Shown piece after piece: positions 9,501-21,680 of a DNA stretch of 64,000 nt; the first letter of the stretch is position 1; each line of letters opens with the position of its first letter. Origin of the DNA: Bettongia penicillata ogilbyi. Its lineage: Eukaryota > Chordata > Mammalia > Diprotodontia > Potoroidae. The translations under genes and the position numbers were made by a program. Below the pieces are notes generated by a model, which saw nothing but the letters and a program-made list of their open reading frames with translations, ran no database searches and was not told where the DNA came from. The stretch spans positions 4,261,001 through 4,325,000 of the forward strand of contig JAJHZJ010000009.1 of the NCBI GenBank assembly GCA_023548195.1, written 5' to 3'.

Positions 9501-11595
9501 CCCTTTTTGCTCAGGGGGACTTGTTTTGAGTGAGCCTCTTTTATACTTAGCTTACAGATGGGTAATGGAAGACACAAGGGAAAAACATAGGGACTTGGAG
9601 CACTTACTGCTGGACTGTTGTGGCAGGAAAAGGAATCACAAACTTTCATGATAACATCTTGACCAGACTTTTATAAAACCATTGAATCAGAAGAGAAAAG
9701 ACATAATGTTGTAAAATTTGAAAAGCCGTAAAGAAGAGAGAGGGCAACGAAGGATTTACTTTCCAGACAAAGAATGCTAAAAACCTGGAAGCAAGCATGG
9801 GAATTCACAATGAACAAATAACCTTATATTGCTGTAATGCTTCTTAATGACATTATGAAGTTGGGCATTCTTCAAATAATCTGCAGAGGAATAAACTAAA
9901 TTACAAAGCATGTCATTACAAAGCTTCTTGTGTTGTAGCAGCTGTCTTCAAAGGAGAAAATACATTCATTTATCCATCCATTCTCTTATTCAAAAACATT
10001 GAGGACCTACCACATGAAAGGCACTGTGCTTATTGCCGAGTGGGATATACAGATGGCTAAGATAGCTACCCAAATGAACTCTCAAGCCAAGTGAAATGTG
10101 GTGAGTTCATGAGAGGTGGAGGCAAAGAATCTTAAGAATGCAGAGGAAGAAAAATAAAATGATGACACAAACTTGCCTTTAGAAATTTACTCCCAAATAA
10201 AAGCTCCTCAGGAAATGATTTGATGAAAATCTTTTGAAGCCAATGTTCAAAGACATTTCTATGCTTATAGAATGTCAATGATCTATCACTAGGTGCTTAA
10301 AGTCAAAGGTTAATGAGCAATATTAGCAGCCAGGTCCAAGAGATTATGCTATATCGTAGAGAAAGGGACTGGAACACTAGAACTAGACATGGGACCAAAT
10401 GGAATTCAGAGGGTAAAGCTGCAGTCAAAATCAGGAAACATGGAAGAGTGAAAGTCATTTGGACACCTGGAACAGGTCAAAGAAGATTTTAAGAGTTGTG
10501 TGTATGGTTAGGAGGATGTAGCATGATATAGTGAAAATGCTTAAGAAATAGTTTAGGGGCACAAATTTGGGACAGTTGTGACAAATGAGCAATGTTACCA
10601 TGCCTACTGTTCTTCCTTATAGTTCCTAGACTTTTGTTTGTCAAATCTCTCCCACTGATCTGGGAGTCCTGGTCCTGGATGCTTCTTATCAAACTGTATC
10701 TTATTGACAGTGATTTTGTATCATGATAAGAATATAGTCTGGAAGTCCGTAAGGACATTATCATGCTACTGTCATATACAACCTTGGTCTTGGCTCCACA
10801 TCTGCCTCTCCCAGGAAGTCTCTTCTTGATGCATTAGTAGAAGGATCTCTGGAACTCATGCTTCAGATGAACTATGTGAAACAGAAGCTGATCTTAACTG
10901 TTATTCTTCATAGTTCTACATTCATTTATCTCCAGATCAACTGAAATAAAGGCAGTAGGATGCAGAACCATACACTAACTCCAGTCCAAGGGCCCAACGT
11001 GCAGCTGAGTTTCCTCAAATAAAGCCTTCATCTAACTGGGATATGCAACTACTAGAGCCACTCCCTTCTTCCTCTCATGCTGCCTCCTTACCTTCAGTCA
11101 ATCGACAGCAATCCTGAGGCTACTTCATGATTCTTTTAAGTAAGGAGATTGTAGACACTTGTATGCCCTTGGAGCCTCCAGGGAATGGCTGTGTCTTCTG
11201 ATTTCTCAATGTTAGATTCTTAGCCTTCTCATACACTTGTGTCCCACAAAGCGATGGTTAGGTCTATCATGATTGGTAAGCAAAACAGCCACCTACCTCT
11301 CCTTGACCATGGTCTGCTGTACTCTTCCATGTTTTATTGTGGGTAGACAAAATGGGGCTATGACTCATATCAATTTCATCAACTCATGCATGAAAGAGTT
11401 GAAAAATTTGTCTTAATCTAAGCAAGCAAATGGCCAATTTTCAGAAATTAAGAGGATGCTAAAAGAGAAACTTTCGATGCAGCAAAACTACTAATAGCAA
11501 TAACTCAGAGGTTGAAGCTGAATTTTCAAAGTTCCATGTGACAAAAGTTGTATTGTATGAACTTTTGAGTGTTCCTCTGAGATGTGGCTGTATGT
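9501..11595. other. Long stretch without a supported feature
   Basis: Apparently unique sequence. 9958-10060 weakly resembles an L2 3' end ('attgaggacctaccacatgaaaggcactgtgc'). No gene supported. Confidence 0.4.
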
Positions 11596-11785
11596 TGACT
11601 TGTTAACTTGCTGTGTGACTACAGGCAAGTTATTTATCCTCTTTTGTATGAGTATTTCTTCTTCTTAGAATGTATATTTATTGAGGGCAAGAAATATTTC
11701 AATTTTGTTTTTGTAACTTCAGAACCTTGCTGAGTGTCTAGGATGTAGTAGGTGCTGAATAAATACTTGTTGGATTGAACAAACT
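11596..11785 (+). repeat. SINE remnant followed by L2-like 3' end
   Basis: The 'acttgctgtgtgactacaggcaagttattt' type SINE part is followed by 'attgagggcaagaaatat' and GGTGCTGAATAAATACTTGT, the usual L2 tail order. Confidence 0.55.
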
Positions 11786-12284
11786 TTCCTCTGCTTATTT
11801 TCTAAATATGCCTGTTGCCTATGGCCCAAACAACAGAATTTTTCTTTTTTACTAAACTGAGTTTTTATTTTATTCAGATTATTTAATCTGATCCTCACAA
11901 ACTGTTAAAAATGCCATGTTACCAGTTTGTAGACTCATATATGACAAAAAATATGCAAAAGTAAACAGTGCAATATGTGATTAGTTTCAGAATATACTTT
12001 TCCAGTGGCTCAAACTTCAGAATTATATGAGCAAACCACATCATGCATAATGCAGTTATGCTCTCTGAAAAGTGAATTGAAAGTTGTAAAGAATGTTAAA
12101 AAAGATATATTGTGTGTATTTTAGTTTTCTCTAAAATTTCCTTCCCATCCCATCCCCAAAAAAGAAATCTTGTGGGCATGCGTTTTGAATTGATTTCAGA
12201 GATTTATGGATGTCTTCCTCTTTCTCCTCCTCATCCTCCTTTTCCTCCTCCTAGAGTTTCTAACTGCTTGATTTGTACCTGTAG
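11786..12284. other. Stretch without a recognised feature
   Basis: No gene or repeat recognised. A pyrimidine-rich part (CTCCTCCTCATCCTCC type) lies at 12216-12252. Confidence 0.4.
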
Positions 12285-12371
12285 ATACATATTGTGTGTG
12301 TACTCATGTGTGTGTGTATAAGTGTGTGTGAGGGACGGGGAGAGAAACAGGGAGAGAGAGGGAGAGAGAGG

Positions 12372-12426
<55 letters not shown>

Positions 12427-12465
12427 GAGAGGAGAGAGGGGAGAAGGAGAGAGAGAGGAGAGAAG

Positions 12466-12505
<40 letters not shown>

Positions 12506-12570
12506 AGAGAGGAGAGGAGGAGAGAGAGGGGAGAGGAGGGAGGAGAGGGAGAGGAGAGAGAGGAGAAGGG

Positions 12571-12603
<33 letters not shown>

Positions 12604-12620
12604 GGGGGGGAGAGGGGAGA
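12285..12620 (+). repeat. (TG)n followed by ~285-bp GA-rich polypurine tract
   Basis: TG dinucleotides (12294-12330) give way to GAGAGA with GGA interruptions, almost purely A and G from about 12335 to 12620. Frames through it encode only Arg/Glu/Gly runs and are not genes. Confidence 0.95.
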
Positions 12621-14090
12621 GGGTTTTAGGGCCTTAGAAATCAGAAAAATTTATGACTTTCCCCTATCCCTTCTAGGAATATATCCAGTTTTTGCTTTTC
12701 CCCACCTCTCCTTTCCATTTGCAAGAGGCACTGGGATTTTGAAACTGAAAGAGTATATGTCACCCAGTGTAGCAAAACTCTTGCTGGGGTTTTCTCAAAC
12801 CTCTGATTGAAGATTTAGCTACACAACAGGAGACAAAATGTTCTATAGAAAAGATCAACTTAATTCAATTCATTGTTAGTTTCCTCAGCTACTGTTTATT
12901 CTTAACCACAGCAACTCACAAAAATTTCATACTATGATATGAATGAGGTGGTTCTCTGTATGGAGCTGGCGAAGAGAGCACCTGTTCCCTTGGGATCATA
13001 GATCCTTCAAATTTTGAAGGAGCTAAGAGAGAAAAATGAGATTCAGAGTTTCTCACCCCATACCCCTCCCTACAGCAACCTCTTCTAAAGTGTCCACCTA
13101 AAAGATTTTAATTCCATATATTTGGATGGCCATTTCTGTTACTAGACCTAAAGGCATAGCCACCTGGCAAATGTAGTTTTAGCATAGAGTAGACAGAGAG
13201 GGGTGAGATAAGGGAGCCATGAGAAAAGGAGAATGGATTGGGAGTACCTCCCAGGTGCCACAGCCACAAGATGAATATTTTTTCTCTCCTTAATTTCCCC
13301 AGGCCTTTATTTTTGCCAGGCCTAGCTTTCATTTGTATAAAGAAGTAATTAAAAAAAAGCCTTTTCTTTTCTTGAGTTCCCTGGCTCTAAGGTCCTGCCT
13401 CTCTGGCTTGTTTAAGACCATACCATCCCCAATAAGGGAGATATAACCTTCATTATATAACCTCATTATATAGAACCCTCATTATATACCTAGCCATGTG
13501 CCTTGTAACTAAGACTTTTCATGGATTTCCTTCCTTTGTCCTTTCTTACTGGCTTGCCTAAAAGCCCTGAAGTTGAGGACAGAAACATCATTGACACTGG
13601 AATGGGTGACTAGATTTGCTTGTTGCTTGTATCCCTGGATATGCCAATGTACCTGGCATAGTGGTGGGTATACCATATGTGTTTAAACATTCAAATGGTA
13701 CAAAACTGGTGCTAGTCAAGAAAGAGAGGCCCTAATGTTAGAAAGGCCCAACATTGAAAACCTAGACATTGGACTGGGGTATGGAATAGAGCTCCAGATG
13801 TTGCAAGAGTAAGGCAGTGCCCCATTATCAGAGAAAGAAAAGAGGGATAGAATACTTAGAGAGGCTTAAGGGAGAGAAGAGGAACAGATCAGGACGACTC
13901 CTCTTCTGGGACTGGGGTACAGACTTGGGTTGATCATATACTCTAATCCATATTCATCTACCCTGTCCTCTCGTCTCATCTGTTCTGCCCTGAGCCATCC
14001 AGCAGGCTTTGCCTTTAGTTTCATCTTCTAGTCTCCTATTAACTGAAACCTGACTTTTTATTGAAGACTCTACACCGTAGGATTTAGAGC
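12621..14090. other. Long stretch without a supported feature
   Basis: No gene recognised. A small imperfect triplication of 'cctcattatata' occurs at 13447-13490, and an L2-like tail may be present near 13570-13690. Confidence 0.4.
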
Positions 14091-14099
14091 TGGAATGGA

Positions 14100-14375
14100 C
14101 ATTGAAGATCAACTCATCCAGGGATTTATAATCTGGAATCTCTGGATAGATTTTAGGGGATCCATGAGCTTGAATAAAAAATACATCTTTATTCAAATAC
14201 AATTATGCCTTTGTGATTCTATGTATTTTGCTTTATATATTTTAAATCATTATACTGAGAAGGGTTCTGTAGGCTTCACAGACAAAGTTTAAGAATTGAA
14301 ATGCTAAATTCTTTACCTTTTTTTGTGTTGTGGATGGAACCATTTGATGAAAAACAGGTTAAGAATTCCTGACCC
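14100..14375. mobile_element. MITE-like repeat, copy 1
   Basis: Shares an ordered set of blocks with 32888-33082: 'ccatgagctt', 'tttgtgattctatgtattttgctttatat', 'attatactgagaagggttctgtaggctt', and an end close to AGGTTAAGAATTCC. The second copy shows inverted GTTCTTAACC/GGTAAGAAC ends, so this is probably a small DNA transposon. Confidence 0.5.
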
Positions 14376-14477
14376 AATCCAAACTGTCATTGGGGTCCAT
14401 AAGGGGTACCTGTCCTGATCCTCCTATTTCTTAATTTGTCCCCACCTCCTCCTTTGTGTATGTTTTGTTAATAATCA

Positions 14478-14795
14478 TATAGAGACAGAATGGTGTAGTG
14501 AACAGTCAGGAAAACCTGGATTTGAATCCTCCCTCAGGCACTCACTGACTCTATGACCCTGGGCAAGTCATTTAACCTCTATGATTCTGTTTTCTCATCT
14601 GTAAAACGAGGGGATCAAACCTGATGATAGTTGGGGTCCCTTCCAACTTTTAGCCTACAATCTAGAATATATGTCTATGTTATCTCCATAATTAGAATAA
14701 AAGTGAGGGCAAGGGCTGTTTCATTTTAGTCTTTGAATCCCTGGCTCATAGTAGGTGATTAATAAATGCATGTTGATTGATTGAGTGACTTGCCT
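14478..14795 (+). repeat. MIR/CORE-SINE followed by L2-like 3' end
   Basis: 'gtgtagtgaacagtcaggaaaacctggatttgaatcc', TGACCCTGGGCAAGTCATTT and 'tctcatctgtaaaacgagg' mark the SINE (14478-14680). GAGGGCAAGGGCTGTTTC and the 'taataaatgc' end near 14770 mark an L2 tail. Confidence 0.75.
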
Positions 14796-14999
14796 CAAAT
14801 AACACAGTAAATACTGTGGCAGTCATTTCCACAACTGGTCATTCTTTTTTTCCAATTCCTTTGTCATATGGTACCTGTAAGAGGAGTCAGGATTATCCTT
14901 GTTTTTCACTAACAATTCCAGATCCTTCTTACGATGCAATCACTTAATAGTCATTGCTCTTTTGAATTTTTGAATTAGCTATTTGAGTCATCTTCTGTC

Positions 15000-15575
15000 A
15001 TTCCCTCTTTGAGTCTGCCTTTCAGTATTCCTCTCTACCCTTCCTTGCCATCATTCCTAGAAACTGTATTACCCATCCTGATGACCACCTGTTCTCACTT
15101 CCTTGAATTCCTCATCTTTATTGCCTCATCTCCAGGGTGCCCACATCTTATCCCTCCCACATTATCCCTTGGAATTGCTTTACCTCCAAGATCTTGGAAT
15201 TTGAAAATCTCCTCCCTGACCACAGTCCCCTATTTTTCCAAATCTCACATTACTTATCTAAAAATATCATTCAACCTCATCATGACCTTCAGTTCCCTGG
15301 GTTCCTTTGGTATTTTCCGTGTCTGTCAACCCTGCTCTAGGCTCAGGTCTCTCCCTACTCAGACTTGACCTAGTGCAAACTCTTTCCTTAACGTTTTCCA
15401 CTCTCCACACTTGAATCCCTTGCCCGCTTAACCTTCTACACTTCCTGCTTTGCTAGTCATCAACTCTGGCTAAAGCCCACCATCTCCCTCCTACTCGTGA
15501 GCTACTGAATGCTTCTGGGAGGAAATCACAAAACCAGCTGGTTGGTACTCAACACATTTATGCTATTTAACTTAA
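15000..15575 (+). mobile_element. L2 LINE ORF2 fragment
   Basis: Pyrimidine-rich L2 coding relic. The 'atctcctccctgaccacagtcccctat' and 'aactctggctaaagcccaccatctccctcctac..gagctactgaatgcttct' order corresponds to the linker between endonuclease and reverse transcriptase. Highly decayed. Confidence 0.65.
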
Positions 15576-15690
15576 TAAAAGGATTTGTTCTGTGAAATTT
15601 GGATTCAGTCAAAGGACAGCACTTGAGGACTTAGAGAGTCCCGTGTGACCTTGAGGTCACAGGTTCCCCACCCTTGCTTGACTAGAGAGT
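15576..15690. mobile_element. hAT (OposCharlie-like) relic
   Basis: The order GGATTCAGTCAAAGGACAGC, 'cacttgaggacttagag', 'tgtgaccttgaggtcac', CAGGTTCCCCACCCTTGC is that of a common marsupial hAT DNA transposon. No transposase. Confidence 0.55.
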
Positions 15691-16384
15691 AATACAAGAC
15701 AGCAGCACAACTAAGCTCTCCTCTGATCCTGCAATTAAAGCTGAGTGAACCTTTCTTCATTCAATCAGGCAATTTATCCCTTTCTCTAAATCATCAGGCT
15801 CCCATCAAAGCAGCTGAAGAGTCAGGCGTCTCAGCTAAAACCCTTCTGTCTTTTAGCTCCTGCTTCTTGGGACTCCTGCACTCAGCTTAGTTTCCTGCTT
15901 CTTCTGTCCATCTCTATTTGTAGCTTCTCGAAACTTCTCTCCTGACTATTGTATCTTCTACTGTCTTAAATCAGAGCTTCCTGGTAGTCAGTGATACATT
16001 TTAACCTTATGAGGCAAAACAAAAGAAATCTACTTTACTGTCAGATGTGAACCCAACAATCCTTATATTCCCAGAGTTATAAACTTCAAAAATCAGAAAA
16101 CTACCACATGAAAATGAACTAACGAACCCCAGTGCCCTGCGGTCACAATTACTTCAGTCATTCCTCTGCCTTTAAACAGGTCCTCAGCACATTCATGGGA
16201 GGACAGTTCTCTAAATGAGCCTCAGAACAGTTTATCTTTCTTCAACAACCTGAGAAGCTGTGTTTTTTCTCAAGCTGATTTGTAAATCGGTTTTCCTTAC
16301 ATAAATGTTCATTTCCTATTCATTGTAGGACCCAAATTGTTGACATACCAAAGAGGCAATACCTTATACTATCTTGTCATCCAT
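15691..16384. other. Stretch without a resolved feature
   Basis: Possibly decayed L2 between the two recognisable L2 blocks. No gene. Confidence 0.35.
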
Positions 16385-17060
16385 TTTCATTCGTCTACTA
16401 AAACTATCTCAAAGGTTAATCCTCTTATTATCAGAAATCCAATGGCTACTTAAAATCTTCATCCTGTATAACATTTGACAGTTTTGATTGCCCCCGACAT
16501 CTGGTTGCCTTAGCTTCAGTAACACTGCTCTCATTTTTCTCTCACTTCTCTGATTATCCTTGCTTCAAATTATTTTCTAGCTTTTCACCCTTCTCTCCTT
16601 TAAATGTGGCTATGCCTTTGGGCTGTCTCTAACCATCATTTTTCTTTTTCAATGTTCTTTCTCTTGGCAATATCATCAGCTTCCATGGATTCAATTATCA
16701 CTTCTATGGAGATGACTCTCACGTAGATATCTCTAGTTGGGATCTTTGCTTAGAGTTTCAGTACCACATTTCTGACTGCTTTATGGATACTTTGACTAAG
16801 CTGTTTTGCCAGCGTCTCAAATTTAGTATGTGTGAAATTGAATTACTCATCTCTCCTCCAAAATCTCCTCTTTCTGTTTATGATATCACCATCCTTCCAG
16901 TTCCCAGGCTTGGGATCTCAGAGTAATCTTCTCTGTCCATCATATCTAATCCAATGCCAAGTCTCACCACTTCCTCCTCAGTAATTCTTTCTTAAGTCAT
17001 TTCATTTCTACTCCCACAATAACCCACCAAGTTCCCAAGTCTAATTCTAATAGACTTTTA
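16385..17060 (+). mobile_element. L2 LINE, reverse-transcriptase region, first block
   Basis: L2 coding relic. The part 'ccatggattcaattatcacttctatggagatgactctcac' still encodes a YGDD-box environment typical of the family, and the 'tgaaattgaattactcatct..cctccaaaatctcc' part follows. It stops at TAGACTTTTA (17051-17060), where a LINE inserted, and resumes at 21681. Confidence 0.75.
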
Positions 17061-18289
17061 AAATTATTGTTTATTTTTAAAATTCTTTTTCAAAAGTTCT
17101 TTTTTTAAAAAGAAATAAATTTTATCTCCAAATTTTCTCCTTGTCTTCCACCCCTCCCCCATTTACTAAGAAAGCAATCAAAATGATATTAAGTTAATGT
17201 GTGAAATCATGTAAAACATATTTCCATATTAGCCATGTCACAAAAAAAAGAAAGCAATAAAATAGTATTTCAGTTTGTACTCAGAATCCATTAATTCTCT
17301 CTCTGGAAGCTGGATAGTATTTTTCATCATGAGCCCTTTGGAATTGTGTTGGATCATTGTATTGATCAGAGTAGCCAAGTCTTTCACCGTACAATGTAGC
17401 TATTACTGTGTTCAATGATCTCCTGGTTCTGTTCATTTCATTTTGCATCAGTTCATACAGATTTTGCCATTTTTTTCTGAAACCACCCCCTCATTATTTG
17501 TTTTAGCAAAATAATAATCCATCACAGTCACATGCCACAACTTGTTTAGTAATTACCCAGTTGAAGAGTATCTCCTCAATTCCAATTCTTTGCCACTACA
17601 AAAAGAGCTGCTATAAATACTATATACATTATGTATGTATATGTGTATGCATATTCTTTTCCTTTTTATTTGATCTCTTTGGGTTACAGACCTAGTAGTG
17701 GTATTGCTGGGTCAAAGGGTATACACAGCTTTATAGCCCTTAGGGCATAGTTCCAGAGTGTTCTTTAGATGGATAGATTAGTTCAGCACTCCATCAGTAG
17801 TTTAGTAATGTACTTGTTTTCTCTCATCCCCTCCATCATTTGTCATTTCTAATGGGTTTGAGGTTGTATCTCAGAGTTGTTTTAATTTGCATTTCTCTCA
17901 TCAGTAATGCTTTAGAACATTTTTTATATGACTAGAAATAGTTTTGATTTATTTTTCTGAAAACTCTCCATTTATATCCTTTGATTATTTATCAATTGGA
18001 GAATGACTCTTATTTATATAAATTTGACTCACTTCCCTATATATTTGAGGAATGAGGCCTTTGTCAGGCTAACTTGCTGTAAAATTTTGTAGTATTACTT
18101 GTCCATGGTACCTTTAGCAAAATGTAGTTTCCCTGATTTTCCCTTTTAACTAGGTCTTTTTTATTTTTGCTTTATCTAAGATTATACTTTCAACCCTTGC
18201 CTCTTTTAGTTCAGCTGAAATATAATTGATTCTACTCCAGCCCTTTATTTTAACTCTGTGTATGTCTTTCTATTTCAAGTGTGTATATA

Positions 18290-18311
18290 TAACATATATA
18301 TGTATATGTAA

Positions 18312-18358
<47 letters not shown>

Positions 18359-18365
18359 CAATATA
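18290..18365. repeat. (TA)n microsatellite
   Basis: About 22 TA units at 18319-18357 with imperfect flanks, inside the HAL1-like element. Confidence 0.95.
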
Positions 18366-18662
18366 TAACATATTGTTGGATTCTGGTTTCTAATCGATTC
18401 TGCCATATGTTTCTGTTCAATGGATGGATTTGTCTTACAACATTCATAGTTAGTGATTACTATGTTTCTATCCATCCTATTTTCTTCTGTTTATCTTTTT
18501 CTCTTTCTTTTTATCCTGTCTCTCCACAAGTCTGTTTTGTTCTGACCACTGCCTACCATAATCTGTTCTTCCTTTTATTCTTCCTTCCCTGACCCTATAT
18601 ATCTTGTTCTCTTTCCATCCTATTTTCCTATTGGGTAAGATAAATTTCTATACCCAATTTAG

Positions 18663-18665
18663 TGT

Positions 18666-18707
<42 letters not shown>

Positions 18708-18765
18708 TACACATATATACATATATACACATATATATACATATATATATAATATATATATTCTT
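18663..18765. repeat. (TA)n/(TATACACA)n microsatellite
   Basis: TA runs mixed with ATACACAT units inside the HAL1-like element. Tyr/Ile-rich frames here are artefacts. Confidence 0.95.
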
Positions 18766-19581
18766 AACTCTTTGAACCAATTTCAATGAGTGTGAGGTTC
18801 AAGAATTGCCTGCCATCACTCCCCATTCTTCCCATACTTGTATAAAAGTTTTTCCTTGTATACTTCTTTTATGTGAGAAAATTTGCCTTCTTTCTCTCTC
18901 TTCACCCTTTTCCTAGTGCATCCCTCTTTCTCACTCATTCATTTTCTTTTTTTCATGAGATCAGTTCAACATAATCAACTCATACCCATGCCCTTTGTCT
19001 ATGCAGATTTCTTCTAACTTTCCTAATAATTATCAAACTATTAGGTGTTACATCTATCATCTTCTCATATAGGAATGTAAGCAGTTTAACTTTATTAAGT
19101 CTCATAATTACTCTTGTATTTTTAGCTTTTTATGAGTTTTTTGAATCTTATGTCAAATTTTCTATTCAGTACTATTTTTTTCATCAGGAATTCTCTAAAG
19201 TCCTTAATTTCACTAAATATCCATTTCCCCCAAAAGATTATGCTCAGTTTTGCTGGGTAGGTCATTCTTGGTTCTCATCTTAGCCCTCTTACCTTCCAGA
19301 ATATCATATATCAAGCCCTCCACTCCTTTTAATATGGTAGCTACTAAATCTTACATGATCCTGACTGTGGCTCCACAGTATTTGAATGGTTTATTTCTAG
19401 CTGCTTGAAGTATTTTCTCTTTGACCTGAAAGCTCTAGAATTTCATGATAATATTCATGGGAATTTTCATTTTGGGATCTCTTTCAGAATTTGATTGGTA
19501 GATTCTTTCAATTTCTATTTTATCTTCTGGATCTAAGATAGCAGGGAAATTTTCCTTGTTAATTTCTTGTAATATAATGTG

Positions 19582-19583
<2 letters not shown>

Positions 19584-19640
<57 letters not shown>
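19584..19640. repeat. (TC)n microsatellite
   Basis: About 28 perfect TC units within the ORF1 region of the HAL1-like element. Confidence 0.95.
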
Positions 19641-19643
<3 letters not shown>

Positions 19644-19873
19644 GGTGATTTTTAGATAGTCCAATGATCCTTAAAATATCTATCTTCCATTTTTTTCAGG
19701 TTACTTGTTTTTCCATTGAGTTATCACATTTTCTTCTATTTTTAATTATTTTGACTTTGGTTGTTTCTTGATGTCTTATGGAGTCACTGCTTTCCACTTG
19801 CCCAATTTTAATTTTTAAGGAATTATTTTCTTCAATGAACCTTTGTACCTCATTTTCCATTTGGTCAATTCTG

Positions 19874-21581
19874 ATTTTTTTTTGTTTATTTTTTTAAAAT
19901 AATACCTACCCACGATTACATGTAAAGATAGTTTTCAACATTCATTTTTTAAATAAGATTTTGCATTCCAAATTTTTCTCCCTCCTGCTCTTCTCTCCCC
20001 CTTCCTTCACTTCTCCCTTTCCGAAGACAACAAACAATCTGATATAGGTTATATATGTACAATCATGTTAAATGTATTTCCATGTGTCATGATGTGAAAG
20101 AAGAAATAGAACAAAAGGGAAAAATCATGAAAAAAGTGAAAATAGTGTGCTTTAATCTGCATTCAGATTCCATAGTTCTTTCTCTGGATGTGGAAATTAT
20201 TTTTCATCATGAGTCTTTTGGAACTGTCTTGGGTCATTGTATTTTTCAGAAGAGCTAAGTCTATCATCGTTGATCATTCCACAGTGTTGCTGTTACTGTG
20301 TGCAATGTCTTCTGGTTCTGATTACTCAGCTTCAGTTCATGTAAATCTTTCCAGGTTTTTCTGAAGTCCACCTGCCCATCATTTTTGTAGCATAATAGTA
20401 TTCCATTGCATCCATATACCACAACTTGTTCAATCATTCCCAATTGATGGTATTCCCTCAATTTCCATTTCTTTGCCCCTGTACTAGAAAGCATTTTGAT
20501 ACATCAAACAGATTAACTTAGTCTCCTAAGGCCTCAGATTTAGTTTTCAATAAGATCAGGGACTATTTTTTTTTTTTTTTTGCTCTCCAGAGTGGTTGGA
20601 TCACTTTACAACTCTACCAAAAGGGTATTAGTGTCCCAATTTTCCTACATTCTTTCCAATATTTATAATTTTCCTTTTCTGTCATATTGACCAATCTGAT
20701 AGTTATGAGGTAGTACTTCAGAGTTGTTTTAATTTGCATTTCTTTAATCAATAGTGATTTAAAATACTTCTTCATATGTCTGTAGATAAATTTGATTTCT
20801 TCATCTGAAAACTGCCTGTTCATACATATCCTTTGACCTTTATCAGTTGGGGAATGGCTTATATTCTTATAAATTTGACTGAGTCCTCTATATATTTGAG
20901 AAGTGAGGTCTTTTTCAGAGATAAAGATTGTTTCCCAGCTTTCTGCTTTTCTTCTAATCTTGGTTGCATTGGCTTTGTTTGCACAAAAGTTTTTTTTAAT
21001 TTAATATAATCAAAACTGTCTATTTTTACATTTCATAATGTTCTCTATCTCCTGCTTGATCATGATTTCTTTCACTCTTCATAGATCTGACAGGTAGACA
21101 ATTTCTTGCTCTTCTAATTTACTTATGGTGTTACCCTTTATGTCTAAATCATGTACCAATTTCGACCTTATCTTGGTATGTAGTATAAGATATTGGTCTA
21201 TATTTCATTTGTGCCCTATTGTTTTCCAGTTTTCCTAGCAGTTTTTGTGAAATAGTGAGTTCTTTTCCCAGTGGCTGGGTCTTTGGGTTTTCAAATACTG
21301 GCTTACTATGGTCATTGATTACTGTGTCTTATGTACCTAATCTATTTCACTGGTCCACCACTCAGTTTCTTAGTCAGTATCAGGTAGTTTTGATGATCAT
21401 TACCTTATAGCATAGTTTGAGATCTGGTATGCCTAGACCACTTTCCTTTGTATGTTTTTCTTCATTAATTTCCTTGTTATTCTTGGTGTTTTGTTCTTCT
21501 AGATGAATTTTTTTTTCTAGCTCTATAAAACAATTTTTTGGTAGTTTGTTATGGCACTGAAAAAGTAAATTAACTTAAGTA
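19874..21581 (-). mobile_element. L1 (3' UTR and ORF2 C-terminal third) nested in the HAL1-like element
   Basis: 3' UTR and T-rich end at 19874-20260, then on the minus strand the ORF2 C-terminal part with its DFRKTWKDLHEL-like and GMIEQVVVYGCNG segments. More upstream ORF2 follows up to the 'tatggcactgaaaaagtaaattaac' block. GTCAATTCTG flanks it at 19864-19873 and 21582-21591. Around 20480-20575 about 170 bp of the expected sequence is replaced by an unrelated ~95-bp block ending in a T16 run. Confidence 0.75.
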
Positions 21582-21680
21582 GTCAATTCTGCTTTATTCT
21601 GTTTTTTTGGGAAGGGAATATTAGGAAAGTTCAGCCAAGTTGCTGCCTTTACTCCCCCATCTTGGCTCCACCCTCTTTTA

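Larger units (their letters stand above)
17061..21680 (-). mobile_element. HAL1-like LINE (ORF1 plus L1-type 3' end), interrupted
   Basis: Read on the minus strand the element starts with GGAGCCAAGATGGGGGAGTA (near 21670), the usual L1/HAL1 start, and soon enters ORF1. The ORF1 RNA-binding part is at 19890-19140 (the complement of CAAAACTGAGCATAATCTTT near 19246 is its C-terminus). Only about 1 kb then separates it from the ORF2 C-terminal/3' region (18060-17400) and a 3' UTR ending at 17061. Without the nested L1 (19874-21581) it is about 2.9 kb, too short for a full ORF2. It is either a half-L1 (HAL1) family member or an internally deleted L1. Related sequences TAGACTTTTA and TAGATTCTTA flank it (8 of 10 identical). 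All frames are broken. Confidence 0.65.

Noticed and set aside
12294..12810. Open frames of 111 and 162 codons
   Set aside because: They consist of Arg/Glu/Gly runs translated from a GA-rich repeat.
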